DNA of 64,000 nt from Rhodocollybia butyracea (lineage: Eukaryota > Basidiomycota > Agaricomycetes > Agaricales > Omphalotaceae), in the NCBI GenBank assembly GCA_015501585.1, contig JADNRY010000037.1:310001-374000 (forward strand), written 5' to 3'. The position numbers and the translations under genes were made by a program. Below the pieces are notes generated by a model, which did not search any database, had not been told where the DNA came from, and worked only from the letters and a program-made list of their open reading frames with translations. Positions 32,667 through 44,080 of the stretch are shown here, in pieces; position 1 is the first letter of the stretch, and every line of letters starts with the position of its first letter.

Positions 32667-35600
32667 ATGCCTCAAGCATTCAATGACGACACATCGCTCC
32701 CTGTGTACCGCGTTCATCCTCCGGAATGGCTTCCAAAAACACACAACTCTGGAGATCTTGGTCAGTCTATCTCCTGTCCCAAATCCTTTGCTCATGCCGT
32801 CTAGGATATCCTAATTTTCACCCCCCGCGTCCTGGGCAAGACGAAGATATCTTGTCAGAGGCCAATGTAAAAAATGGGTTCATTCTAGCTCAGGCAGTGA
32901 CGGTATGCTGGTATCTTTCAGCGTAAACTCAGATACCTGATCTTTTGCAGGCAGAGACGTACAGCTCTCAAGCATCTATTACCGAGAACCTTCACTCGGT
33001 AAATACCATACACAAACTGGAAGATCTGATGAATGAAGTATTTGCACGGCGTGCCAGCCGAATACCATCCGTTCCGTATGCCTCATTGTCCGTGTTCCTT
33101 TTGTCGAATACTCATGATGGTCTTAGACCGTCCACGTTCCACATGCCCTCCAGAGTTACGCTCAACGATGCAAAAAGACAAGCCTGGTTCGATGATTTAG
33201 CGAACGCAGATGTTCCCCTCGCCAAGCTGGGTAGAAACGTACCGCACGGTGCCAAAGGTGCAGATCTCATAGAACTTCTGTATTCCAAGAATGTTGCTAT
33301 TCATCGTGCGGTGTGGTTTCTACGTGTGTTTGGCGCGAATGAAACTGCCGGCCTTCGTAATAAACCTTCATATAACCCCACCCAGTATAGCATAGAATGG
33401 ACCAACGTTGTGACTGCTCATCTCCGCAAACAACTCATGGAAATAGCTCTTCCTAGTGCCCCGCGTGCTGGTGTTAATATTAAACAAACCTTCAAGAGAG
33501 TACTCGCTGATTCAGAAACGCGATCGAAATGGGTTTCTCGTTTTTCTTACTGGTGAGACGGTCCATTTTTAGACATATCCTACACTGACCATAACGTATA
33601 GTCTACAACTGCTACGATTGTTCTACTCTGAAGGCCTGATCGACAAGCAGACCTTCTTCTCTTGGCTTGTGAATCAAATGTTCAGCTGCAATCTTGCACA
33701 AGTTGGGTTCGTCTCCAGATTGGCTGACGAGTACTTCGATGGCATGATCGAATGTCGGCCTCTGACTCGTCCATTCACCGAAGGCTCTCTATGCAAACTT
33801 TCTGAAATCAATACGAGCGCAGCCAAGGTCTATCTAGCTGATACGGAATACTTGATCAAATTCTTGCTTCAGGTTTGTTAATATTTCATCCTGTCTCTGA
33901 TTTTCCAGTGATGTTGCCTTTTAGCGAGTGTGCTTGGTTCTTCCTGACACCTTTGTCAGTCCGAAAATGTGGATTACTCATTTCGACATAATTTGCGAAG
34001 TTTTGACTCGTAGTTCCAACAACTTTCCAGATGGTTCTGTCGAACAAGCGGCGAGCTCCAGTATCTTCAATATCATCTACCGCAACTTTTTAGATATCAA
34101 GCGAAGAGTGGAAGCCATGTTATTTCGAAACTTACCTTCTCTATCCACTTCACCTCACCTCGGTTCCGCTGTACACGATGTGGAGCTGCTAAATTCTATC
34201 TCTGCGGATACCGATGTTCTCAATTTGCCTTTCTTTCCCTCGTCCTCCGAAAACTTATTTGGCATTTCCGAAAAGCTTGATGCGCTCCTGACATGGAGCG
34301 TCACTCCACTGCAATATGGTGATCACAGAGCTTTCGTTGCGGTCACGCTTATTCAACAGTGGCGAACCAAAGCTGGCGACCGTGCGAATCGACGCGATGC
34401 CTCTCCTCCAGATGAGTTTCTTCAAGATCAGCTCTTCGAATGGCTTGACTCCTCCGATGTTTCTGGAGAAACTGCAAACATTGCTGCAGTTGCCCTATTG
34501 TATGGGAGGCTTGTCAAACACGAGCTGTTTTCGTATGCGAGTTATATACAGCGGCTTATTGCTCGAGGCGAACCCGGGCTATCATTTAACGAGGTACGAA
34601 GACCACTCGATCATGAGGTTTGTGTTTAACTGTGTTTTCTCACAGGATATCGAGTCAAGGCATAGGAGCTACCTTCGGTGGATACCTCTCTATAATACCA
34701 CACCATCCTTGACCAGTCAACGTAAAGTCGTTCTGTATGGGGTCAGAGCCCGGAAAACACCAGAGGATGTCAACGAGCGTGAAATACGAAAGGAAATAAG
34801 AGCTGTACTTCCTGAACTTTTCGGAGGTATGTTCAATGTTTCTATCGTCTCCATCTTTGTTGACCTTGACCTTAGGTACTGTTGAGCTTGAACTACCTTC
34901 GCCAGCATCATTGTTAAAGAGTTGTCAGTTGTTACTCCAGAGCCCCAGGTACGAGCAGGTTCGGACATTCGGGACGTGGCTTATGCCTGTACTTCAAAAG
35001 GCGATTGTTCAGTGAGTTTACTTTCTTGAAGCTCGTTAATAATATCTTACTGTTTGTTATAGGCAGGAGTTTGATGTTTCGCACTCGGGTATACTTAAAT
35101 CATATGGTGTAGCAGTTGAGCTCATGACACAAACGGACTGCTTCGATGCGATGCTAGATGTGAGTCTTCCCCGAAGAGGTTTTTTACACGGACGCTGATT
35201 CATTCTAATGTCGTAGCTCACGATCTACATGTTGGAACATTGTTCGACAGAAGAGCTTCTCCTCGCTATTATTGATACTTTCCGTCGCCATGCTGTCATT
35301 TGGGCATCCATGGATGTTAAAGGACTCGTCATAACGACATTAGATTCCGTGCACCATTCTTGGAAAATGCGAGGAATACAGTCAAGGCCTCTGTTAGCTC
35401 TTTTAGTAGAATTCGACGGCGGGAAATATCTTAGTGATATGTCAAGAGATGAAATCAGAACTGACTTGGCTGCGTTCACCCTTGTGCGGTTTCTTCTTTC
35501 GGTTATGGTCGTGTGCTGACTTGAATCAACTCTAGGCACTCCAACCTGCAGCGCATCACCCAGATTCTGTCCCCGATGTTCTTCCTGAAATCCTTTATCT

Positions 35601-38236
35601 GGTCAACAATCCTGCCTGCGACGCTCCATCGACTCTTGCCAATGGTTTATGGATCAAGTATCGAATGACTTTGGATTGGGCATGGAAAGTCTGGGATAAC
35701 ACGATTGCGAGTTTGCGACAAATTCCCTTTATGACCTTTGATGATATCGACCGGCGGACTCGCGCCCTGCGATATGGAGTCTTTCTTCATCACGTTAATC
35801 GGCATCTTGCTAATGGACTTGACGACCAAGTTTTAGGGTGGTTCTTGGGAAGGGGCATGGACGAAGTCGCGGTCCTAAGCCAGGAGGTTTGGGATATTGT
35901 GAAAGTCGTTCTCCTCTACCTCGTTGTTCAGGGAGCTCTGAGGACTACCACGATCCTGGAAGGTTTAGTATGGCCCGCATGGCGTCTAGCTGCGTCTCTA
36001 TCTGAAGAACATGGTCCATCTTTGGAGGTTCATCTTGGTGCTGCTAATGATATCTGTCGACGTCTACTATTGAGAGAGGACTGCAGCTCAGATATGATAC
36101 CACCAACAAACCTTCTCGAGGTTCATTGCCTCCGAACGAGACGCCAGGATGTTTATCGTGAGCCTTACTTTCCCTCGATGATAGCCAACATCCCCACCCT
36201 TGTGTCGCTGGAGAATAATACTTGGATTTCCGAGCAGTTGCGACGGGATGCTCAGGATATACGACAATCTTTGTGCGAAGATAAACTTTTCCGTCAAGGC
36301 GTATTCCGCAACCTTGATGCAGTCAGACGAGCGTTTGAGCAATCTATGCAGATTGCTGAGGGTAACGGTGATGATGTCTTCAAGCCCACTATAGCTGCAT
36401 TGAGTATGATTCTGGGCGAATCGACAAAGGGTGCGCATTTTCTTTTGAAGTTGATTCTATCCCTTATATTTACGGACAGAGCTTGAATTATCTCATTGGC
36501 CTGATTCTGCATCTCTACTTAGTCCTTGGAAGATCTCAGCAACTGCGATCCAGCTTCAATTTGTGCTTAGGCAGATGGGGAGAAGCAACACTGTTGACAC
36601 CAAAGGAACTGCCGATTCCGCCGCCCTTGACAAATTGACGACCATGATTTTCCATCACACTTTGTCTTCCGAAGAGGCTAGCTTTGTTGCGCAAATGACA
36701 AAAGGAGTGGGTAGTGAAATTGCAGGCAAGGTTGGTGCCAAGGCAATTACATCTTTTTTAGTTGCTAAAGCAATTCCACTTAGTTCATCAACAACGGCCT
36801 CAAGCATGTAGCGGAAATTATACACAATATGGACTTTGCTTCTGACTCGTTGCATGCAAGTGTCGGTCGGGCAGGCGAGCTTCTCCGCGTCTTGATATAC
36901 GTTGCAGAGCCTTTACGAGACAATCCATCTGAACTTCCGCTCTTAGACTCAACAGTTCAAACGGAGTTTTTCGAGGCTTTATCGACAAAGTTCGCGGACC
37001 TCGTCGTCCTACTTCAAGCTGAAGATGTTCCAACGAAGATGAACGATATTGAGCCGCTTATGCATGTTTGTGTACTTTTGGCTCGATTCTTGCAGTTTGA
37101 CCTTGCCTTCCGCGGTGTATGGACCGAGCCGGCGAAAAAAGCAAGTGAAGCATTATCCTCCAACCTCTTTATCCTTACACAAGTACGTTCTTATCCGTGT
37201 TATCATCTACTACAGAATCATTTGTTTATGGTGTCAGATCTACGCTTCTGGTAATAACAGTGAACTCATTGCATACCCCTTGTTACTCGATACCCTGTTC
37301 TATTTACGTGACGGTGAGTATGTCTACTTTTTCGTCCCGCACATCTGTTGAACAAAATGTGTAGAAATGCCCAGCGATCATAAAATGGGCACTTTTGACC
37401 CTTTCCAACACTACCCAGACATCTCTTTGTCCACTTTACCTCTTGACCTCGCTCCTGAATTCCGCAAAAAACTATTATCTCTCCTTCCGAAGTTTACTGG
37501 AGCTGCCTCTGTCCAGAATCTCAGTCACGCTCACCGAGATGCCCACGGAAGCTTGGTCATTGATACAGCCGTCATGAACCGACCTTGGGAGTGGACGGAG
37601 AATATCGGAGAACCCGCTGTCGATCCTGGGCAAATCAAAGGGTCATTTCAAGGCCGAGAAGTCGTAAAGAACACTGGGTCACTCAATCTGTTGGCTTTCG
37701 GTGCTCGAATGACCGGGGAAGGGATTCTACCCGAGACTTATCAGGAAGACGCTAGAATGCAGGAAAACTTCCGCACCTTTGAGGATGGGTTCTCTGCTGA
37801 GAGCATATTCCAGCGAGATTGGCGAGAGACGCGGGTGAAACCGAGTAATGAGGACCTTCTGGAGGTGTCAAAAACCCGAGTTGATGCTCCGGCGAACGCG
37901 ACTTCTCACAGCCGCAACGACAGACAGGGTACATCCAAAAACTCACCTGTTATGTCGACCTCGGGATCAGGAATTTCGCGTCAAAGTCCTGGACATTCCA
38001 CGTTCACGAGTTTGTCTAACTCTACTATCAGTGATATCATCGACGTGGATATCCTTCCTGTCACCACCGGAGGATCATCATATTCTGTCGGAAAGAGGAA
38101 AGCGGCAACGACAGTTGAGAGTGATGATGATGAGGTGGAATTTGTTAGTGGCCCGGTCTCTACAAAAAGCGGGAAAAAGACCAAATCCACGAAGTCGACG
38201 AAGTCTCAGGCAAAGAAATCGACTAAACGACGATGA
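32667..38236 (+). CDS. MED12: Mediator subunit MED12 (Srb8)
   Basis: Large subunit of the CDK8 kinase module of Mediator, mainly repressing or tuning RNA polymerase II genes. The ATG at 32667 gives MPQAFNDDTSLPVYRVHPPE, then an intron into LGYPNFHPPRPGQDEDILSE and NVKNGFILAQAVT; the Y(P)xFxPxRPGQ(D/E)ED block is the MED12 N-terminal signature. Next come SEGLIDKQTFFSWLVNQM, another conserved MED12 segment, and long helical repeats through about 1,600 residues. The C-terminus is basic and ends with a Ser/Lys/Thr-rich tail (KSGKKTKSTKSTKSQ...KKSTKRR). No other kinase-module gene is seen in the window. MED12 and MED14 being about 4 kb apart is a coincidence of position, as they belong to different modules. 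The N-terminal third is certain, the middle less so. Confidence 0.9.
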
Positions 38237-38366
38237 CTTTAACATTACATGTTAACAACACTAGTTTGTACATATAAGATGCGTAGATTATTGTATGAAG
38301 GAATAGCTAGTTGAGGAAATTGTACCAGCGTTCATGGGAATGCAAGTTGTCAAGCGCTGATGGTCT

Positions 38367-39387
38367 TCAAATCTTTTTGCGAAAGAAACCACTCCAAGGA
38401 TTCTCGCGCACTGCCGGCGCTTTCCCCTTGACCTTCTTTCGAGTCGTTTCCTTCCGAGGACTAGCTTCTCCTTGAGCATCTGCGACAATTCTAACAACTT
38501 TCTTCAGGTTAAAATCTTCTACAGGGGGGTTTCGCACTTGTTCGCGACAAGTTGGGCAGGTGTACTGGGGTTCGGGCACGGTAGCGGCGAGCAAATGCAT
38601 GTAGTGGTGGCCATACGCGTCCATGCCATATGGCATTTGATGCGGCTGGGGTTGGTTTATGTTATAATTTGGATGTGCAGCGTTGTGTAGGGCAAGCGTA
38701 GTCGAAAACCAGTCCTGAGATGAAAATGAGTACGCTTCACTACTTGACAAGGAATAAAATTTTCTAGCCTTTAGGCATGACTGACAATACGTATGTCCAC
38801 ATTCCAAGCTAAAATAGGACACCATGATCAGAGAAAGACAACCAGATGAAAAGATGAAAATTGAACGTACATGTAGGGAGTCCACATCTTCATTGTGCAA
38901 ACCTCACAGACCACACTATCTTCAACATCAGAGATCGCCTATATTTCCAGTTATTACCATCTTGCATGTTGGATAATAATATGTTCAACGGACCAGATAA
39001 ATCTTCGATGGGTCAGGCTTTGAGATAGCGCGTAGCATAGCGAGCTCATCCTGCTGGCGTGCAATCTCTGCCATTAAGTTCTTCTCCTTGGTTTTAATGG
39101 CCTCATTTTCCTATACAAAGTCAGGAGAGTCAGGAGAGTTCGGTAACACTAGTACACACCTTTTTCAACCTCTTTACATCGTGTTCAAGCTGTAATTCGG
39201 CAGAGTTCTTTCTCTTCAATGTAGCAGGAGGATCGTCGTCCGAGTCAGATATCTCAATGACATCTGGATGAACCACTAATGGCGCTATCGGTCTGGAAGC
39301 GGCTTTAGATCTGGTACTTCGTTTGGAATTACTAGGTCCTGAAACCTCGATGATAGAGTTTGTGCGAGTAGGCCGGCTGGAGCGCAT
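38367..39387 (-). CDS. RING-finger protein, probable E3 ubiquitin ligase
   Basis: A likely ubiquitin ligase with a C3HC4 RING domain. The start taken is the ATG at 39387 (MRSSRPTRTNSIIEVSGPSN); an in-frame ATG at 39441 is also possible. A disordered Ser-rich N-terminus contains the acidic IEISDSDDDPP stretch, a possible SUMO-interacting motif (V/I-E-I plus acidic). A short coiled coil (KRKNSAELQLEHDVKRLKK, then a helix around 39,100) follows. The RING reads VVCEVCTMKMWTPYM, LECGHTYCQSCL and QYTCPTCREQVRNP; the last two Cys pairs are separated by an unusually long loop of about 54 residues with many His, Asn and Gln. The tail is basic (KKVKGKAPAVRENPWSGFF). A SUMO-targeted ligase is an attractive guess, not shown. 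Confidence 0.72.
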
Positions 39388-40087
39388 AGCGATTGAACAG
39401 AAGGAGACGTGAGTGTCCCCTCGAAACGGTAGATGACACAATGGTCTGGTTCAATGGTAATAAAGAAAGGCTTGAATTCGATTTCGTAAGTTGATTTGTG
39501 GCTGCGCTGGCGCTTACACCACATGGCTCACTCGGGCCGATATAGGCCGATATCAACTTTTCTTGCGACCTCCTGGCACCTAGCACATTTTCTTGTAATT
39601 TGAACATAAGATCGTGAGAAGTAGCAGCGAAACGGCGCGTTTACCGCTCAAGAATCTCCACGCAGATCACCTTGCAAACGGCTCCAGCTCTTGCATCAAC
39701 CATGAAACGCGGCAGCGGCCCACCATAGTACTAGAAGCCGGTCAACAACCGGAAAAACCCTGGGCGCGTCAACTATGCATATGACCATTCAACCTTTCTT
39801 TAAGCTCAAGCAGATCTGTGAAAGCACCATTGGACACCATTGGATTTCGGTTCGGTCAAAGCTGTCTTGAGCACTCCAGATTTGGAACGACAGGGGCGGT
39901 TGAACCGGACCGTGTGTCCGCGTCAACCTTCACCCCGGTGACCCACGGTGACCCTTCTCAAAATAACGAGACGCAAAATGGCATGTTTGAATTAGTCATC
40001 TATTGTAATTCGCGCCGTGATACTCGCACTGAACCCCCCTTCATAAGCACTCCGATTTCACAGATCGTTGGATTTCTCGAGCCTAAT
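39388..40087. other. Intergenic region, no gene seen
   Basis: About 700 bp between the RING gene start (minus) and the second transporter (plus). A short direct repeat, cggtgacccacggtgaccc, is visible near 39936-39955. Open stretches run across the region but show no protein-like content. Confidence 0.4.
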
Positions 40088-42142
40088 ATGTCTGCTAATT
40101 CTATCCGGACATTTTCCCTCGAAACGGAAACTATTCACGATCCTGAAAACGGGAGTAATAACGAGAAGACGGACGGTCTGAAGGACCAGAAAATCAGAAA
40201 ACAAACAGGGGAGGATGTCGATGATTTTCCTGATGGCGGACTAAGGGCATGGTTAATGGTTCTTGGAGTGGGTTTTGTTTTTCTTTCCGAGTCAGTCGTA
40301 CATACTGATTCCCGTTTCAGACTTTCTTGACTACATTCGCGACGTGGGTATTCTAACTTCTCATCTATAACAGATCCTTGTTTACGCATCTACACACCTC
40401 CTAGCTTTGGATTTGTCAATTCTTGGGGTGTACGTTCACACTGACGACGAGTGGCAACACCTTGTTTTAATATCGTTTATCTAGGTCTTTCAAGCATATT
40501 ATGAACAGAACCTTCTGAAGGATTCTACAGCATCTGACATGTACGTATGAAACCCTTCGACTGCGTGCAGTCTTAGTTATTGAAGCCAAATAGTGCTTGG
40601 ATTGGTTCAGTGCAGGCTAGTACCTGATCTTTATTTTATCCAGCCTATCGTCTGACTGTTCAGTTAGTATGCCCTCGTTTTCTTCCCGGCACTTGTGACT
40701 GGTCGGTTGTTTGACATTGGAATTTTCAAAATACCATTTGCCACAGCTAGTGCGATCCTCGTCGCTACAAGTTTCCTCACTGGTCAATGCACAAAATACT
40801 GGCAGTTTATTCTTTGCCAAGGGATTGCTCTCGGTGTAATTGTCGCTCTTTTCTACTCATTATCGTCCTAATCTCTCCTCTAGTTGACTTGTGGAATGCT
40901 TTTTGGTCCATCTATGGGAGTAATAGGTCACTGGTTCAAAAGGGTGATACTGTCTTTGACTTCATACCGTTCTGGAAAGATGTTTACACACATATATATA
41001 TATAGAAGCGTGGTTTGGCGTTAGGTGTCAATGCCTTAGGATCATCTCTAGGTGGAACAGTCATACCAATTGCTACTAGAAGGTTACTAGTTGAAGTCGG
41101 GTGAGCCGCTCATTTCAATGGCGCTTTCTCATGCTCATGCTTTGAAGTTTCCCGTGGACTATGCGAATACTTGGCTTCCTCATGCTCTTCGCCCTCGCGT
41201 TCCCCAACATTATTCTTGCTAGACGATTACCTCCGAAACGCGCTCCTGGTGGAATACTCGATTTTGCTGCATTCAAGTCAGCACCCTATACCATTTACTG
41301 CATTTCGGCTCTGATCGCTTTTCTGGGAATGTACACTGGTATTCGCCTATTATCTTAGAAACAATGTGCGAGAACTAATTTTATTCGGTAGTCCTGACTT
41401 ATATCGAAATCAGTGCCAATTCCGTTGGAATTGATGATAATTTCTCTTTCTATCTTGTTAGTATTACCAATGCTGCGAGTGGATTTGGTAGAATTACAGC
41501 AGGGATCACGGCCGACAAGTTTGGTACGCAGATATTTTCTTTTTTTCAGTCCTCTCTCTCAACTGTAACAGGTGCAATCAATTTCCTGGCGCCCATGACA
41601 ATCATTGCTGGTATTTTAACGTACGCCTGGCCCCTCGCTACGACCAAATCTGAGGTAAGTACCCTTCCAAGCATCTACTGCGAGGTTCTGATACAAAAAT
41701 GAATCCAAGTTTATCATCGTTGGAATTATCTATGGGTAAGATTCATCTACTTGCACACTCTCTGTCCTTATTATTAAGTTCGTTGTCATATCTCAAACCC
41801 CCCTACTGACGATCTTTGGGCTCAGATTTTCATCTGGTGTTTACGTTTCCTGCTTCCTCATTCCAGTATACGAAATGTCTCCAGTGAATGATATTGGTCG
41901 ACGAACAGGGTTAATCATGACTTTTGGCGCAGTTGGGGCGCTAGTAGGACCACCAATATCTGGTGCTATCAACACAGCGACAGGAGGGTTTCGGGATGTG
42001 GGGTACTATGCGGGTAGGAGAACCGACTTAATTTTGTTACAAGTACTTACAAACGTTCTTAGGCTCTACGATCATCCTCTCTGTCGCATTTATGATCATC
42101 ACTCGACAGCTCGTCCTCAAGCAATTATGGGGTAAATTTTGA
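40088..42142 (+). CDS. MFS transporter, MCT/Mch type, with splice irregularities
   Basis: A second major-facilitator transporter of the monocarboxylate-permease type. The start ATG at 40088 gives MSANSIRTFSLETETIHDPE, a charged N-terminus, then DFPDGGLRAWLMVLG, the family's P-(D/E)-GG-x-x-AW hallmark. Further blocks are TFLTTFATW, FGFVNSWGVFQAYYEQ, YALVFFPALVTGRLFDIGIF, LTCGMLFGPSMGVIGHWFKR, KRGLALGVNALGSSLGG, LTYIEISANSVGIDDNFSFY and EMSPVNDIGRRTGLIMTFGA, ending LKQLWGKF. Two junctions are odd. After GSVQ frame is kept only by a GC donor (CAG|gctagt, about 40616). Between ATW (about 40345) and FGFVNSW (about 40409) I cannot find a frame-keeping GT-AG pair. So the gene is either alternatively spliced or slightly broken. 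Confidence 0.7.
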
Positions 42143-42507
42143 AGCGGATCTCATGGATCCTTTAAAGTTAGGCCGCGAGGTCGACTTTGTTCACACCAAT
42201 GTGGTTCCCCACAAAAGAGAATTATGAACTCCTTCCTAGACAACATACGATATTCAATGGCTCTGAAGCTATAATGATAGATCTTGTAGCGTATATTTGC
42301 AGACAATACAACATTCTATACGGAAGCTGGGTTTTATTAGTTTCCGGTGCGTCGAGTTGAAGGACCTACTTAAGCTTTTCGGGAAGGAAAAACCTTGGGG
42401 CAGAAAACTACACTATTGTTACAAACTATTATCTTACTATCGTGCGCGAGAACGGCTGCCGCCTCGATGAAATCGTCTGCATCGTATCAAATAGACTTTA
42501 TCCTAGA
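42143..42507. other. Intergenic, no feature seen
   Basis: 365 bp between convergent stops of the transporter gene and the minus-strand gene at 42508. No coding or RNA signal recognised. Confidence 0.45.
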
Positions 42508-43539
42508 CTATAACAACTCCCGAATGGGTATATAGACGCTGGACCAATGAAGAGGTCGTATTTTCCGGAGAAGAGGCCAAGCGCTTCGAACGGGTGGCGA
42601 TGGGAGTGTTGAACGAGCAAGGGTGCATATGTTTGAGTGAAGAGGTGTAGAAGGCTTATGACATTCTGCGCCAAAGAGGACTTCAACATCCGATGAAGAA
42701 TGTTTCTCCTGCCATGCATCCCACATGTCCCGATACTGGTATCGGCGGCAGTTGAGCAGATTATCATCGACGCGGAAGGCTTTCTTGTTAGAAATGAGAC
42801 GGGATATGCGGTGGATTTCACGTTTTTCGTCATTGTTATAGGTGCTCTTCAAACGCTCAGCGTACAAACGGTCAAGAGGTGCCTGAAGAAACAGGTTAAT
42901 CATGAGTGTCAAATAATTCCAAGCACTTACTTGGTCAGGATAGGTCATCCGGTGCCACTTGCTGAATGCCTTCGTTGGCAAGTAGTAATATTCATAAGGA
43001 CGTGATGCATCTCTATTTTGATTCCATTCTATCCTCACATTCGCTGATTTTCGAGGGTTTCCAAGCGGCGGAAGTGCAGGCTGGAATGAGGATATCATCG
43101 GGATACGGTTTTCGTATTCGTTTATCAAAATAGGTTTAGAATTCGAATGGAAGCGAGCGTCCGAGCTTTGGAGCTTCCTACGAAATCTCTCTGCAGAGTC
43201 CCAATAGCGCTGCTCGGCTTCCTTCGTTGGATAGGTGGTAGGAGGCTGCGAGGGAGTCAATAAGTGCCATCGTTGGCGATACAAAACTCTGCAGAGATTT
43301 CGGACATATGTGAAAGGGTTGTGACTTGCAACTGCAGCACGAACAGAGTTACACAGTCGTATAGGAGCATATGTAAGGACATGAAGTATCCTCTTGCTGA
43401 AGGAATTGTCCCCATGGAAGCATCGTTCTGTATCGCCGCGTTGGTAAGCGAGAAGAGCGAGAATGATCGTGGATGTAAGCACAAGATTGTTTTCGCGGAG
43501 AGATATACAGGACATCTGGGTCTTCATCGGAAAGGCCAT
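42508..43539 (-). CDS. Unrecognised basic protein, single exon
   Basis: An uninterrupted 343-codon frame from ATG 43539 (MAFPMKTQMSCISLRENNLV) to the stop at 42508. The composition is that of a real protein: Arg- and Tyr-rich, with FTYVRNLCRVLYRQRW, KEAEQRYWDSAERFRRKLQ, SKPILINEYENRIPMISSF, PYEYYYLPTKAFSKWHRMTY and PDQVSAWNYLTLMINLFLQ. These segments suggest a helical, basic (perhaps mitochondrial or RNA-binding) protein, but I do not recognise the family. A spliced version with an additional upstream exon is possible, because another frame near 43,560 reads MDTLDDTKLHFSPRYGLSDE. Alternatively the ATG used may lie in-frame downstream. Confidence 0.5.
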   Translation of the reverse strand: MAFPMKTQMSCISLRENNLVLTSTIILALLAYQRGDTERCFHGDNSFSKRILHVLTYAPIRLCNSVRAAVASHNPFTYVRNLCRVLYRQRWHLLTPSQPPTTYPTKEAEQRYWDSAERFRRKLQSSDARFHSNSKPILINEYENRIPMISSFQPALPPLGNPRKSANVRIEWNQNRDASRPYEYYYLPTKAFSKWHRMTYPDQVSAWNYLTLMINLFLQAPLDRLYAERLKSTYNNDEKREIHRISRLISNKKAFRVDDNLLNCRRYQYRDMWDAWQEKHSSSDVEVLFGAECHKPSTPLHSNICTLARSTLPSPPVRSAWPLLRKIRPLHWSSVYIPIRELL

Positions 43540-44080
43540 AACGAGGCGAAAAATGTAGTTTAGTGTCGTCGAGAGTGTCCATGGGCAGACTTGGTTTGAG
43601 GCGACGGTTGTATTTGAGTTGAATCGCAGTGGCCTGCAGGCAGCAAGATTAAAACCACGCGTTTTCTGTTTGGCAAAGTTATCTTGATATTAAAGATCCG
43701 ATTAGAGGTTAGGATTCATTTTGCGTGCATTCTCGCCATCGGATAGGGAGAGCAATTAGAGATGGAATCAACGAGTAGGAAATTTCCGAACGATGACAGG
43801 AACTATCGCAGTTTCATAAGCCTGGTGTTGTAAGTGGCATACTTGTTTGGTGCAAGAAGTTTCGCCGCGAGACATCTCACTGGCGGACATCCTGGAATCA
43901 AAGGAGGGCATATGCTCGTATCCCTACGAAAACCCCCCAGAGGAACCAACTTACCCCGGGACATCTGGGATCAATGTGGATTCTCTCCCCGAGTGTACGA
44001 GTGTACGTGACTGTAACCTCACGTGACTGTAACAGCATCGCGTTGGACGATTGCTCTTTTCTCCTTCTTTCACTGCCGGA
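43540..44080. other. Promoter region of the primase gene
   Basis: About 540 bp between divergent gene starts. An ACGCGT hexamer (43657-43662), the core of the MCB (MluI cell-cycle box), is found in this stretch, about 420 bp upstream of the primase start. Near 44005-44035 the sequence cgtgactgtaac occurs twice, the second time after a CACGTG. Both may be regulatory; neither is demonstrated. Confidence 0.35.

Noticed and set aside
24176..38236. A Mediator gene cluster
   Set aside because: MED14 and MED12 belong to different Mediator modules and are separated by unrelated genes; nothing suggests they are co-regulated, so position is treated as chance.
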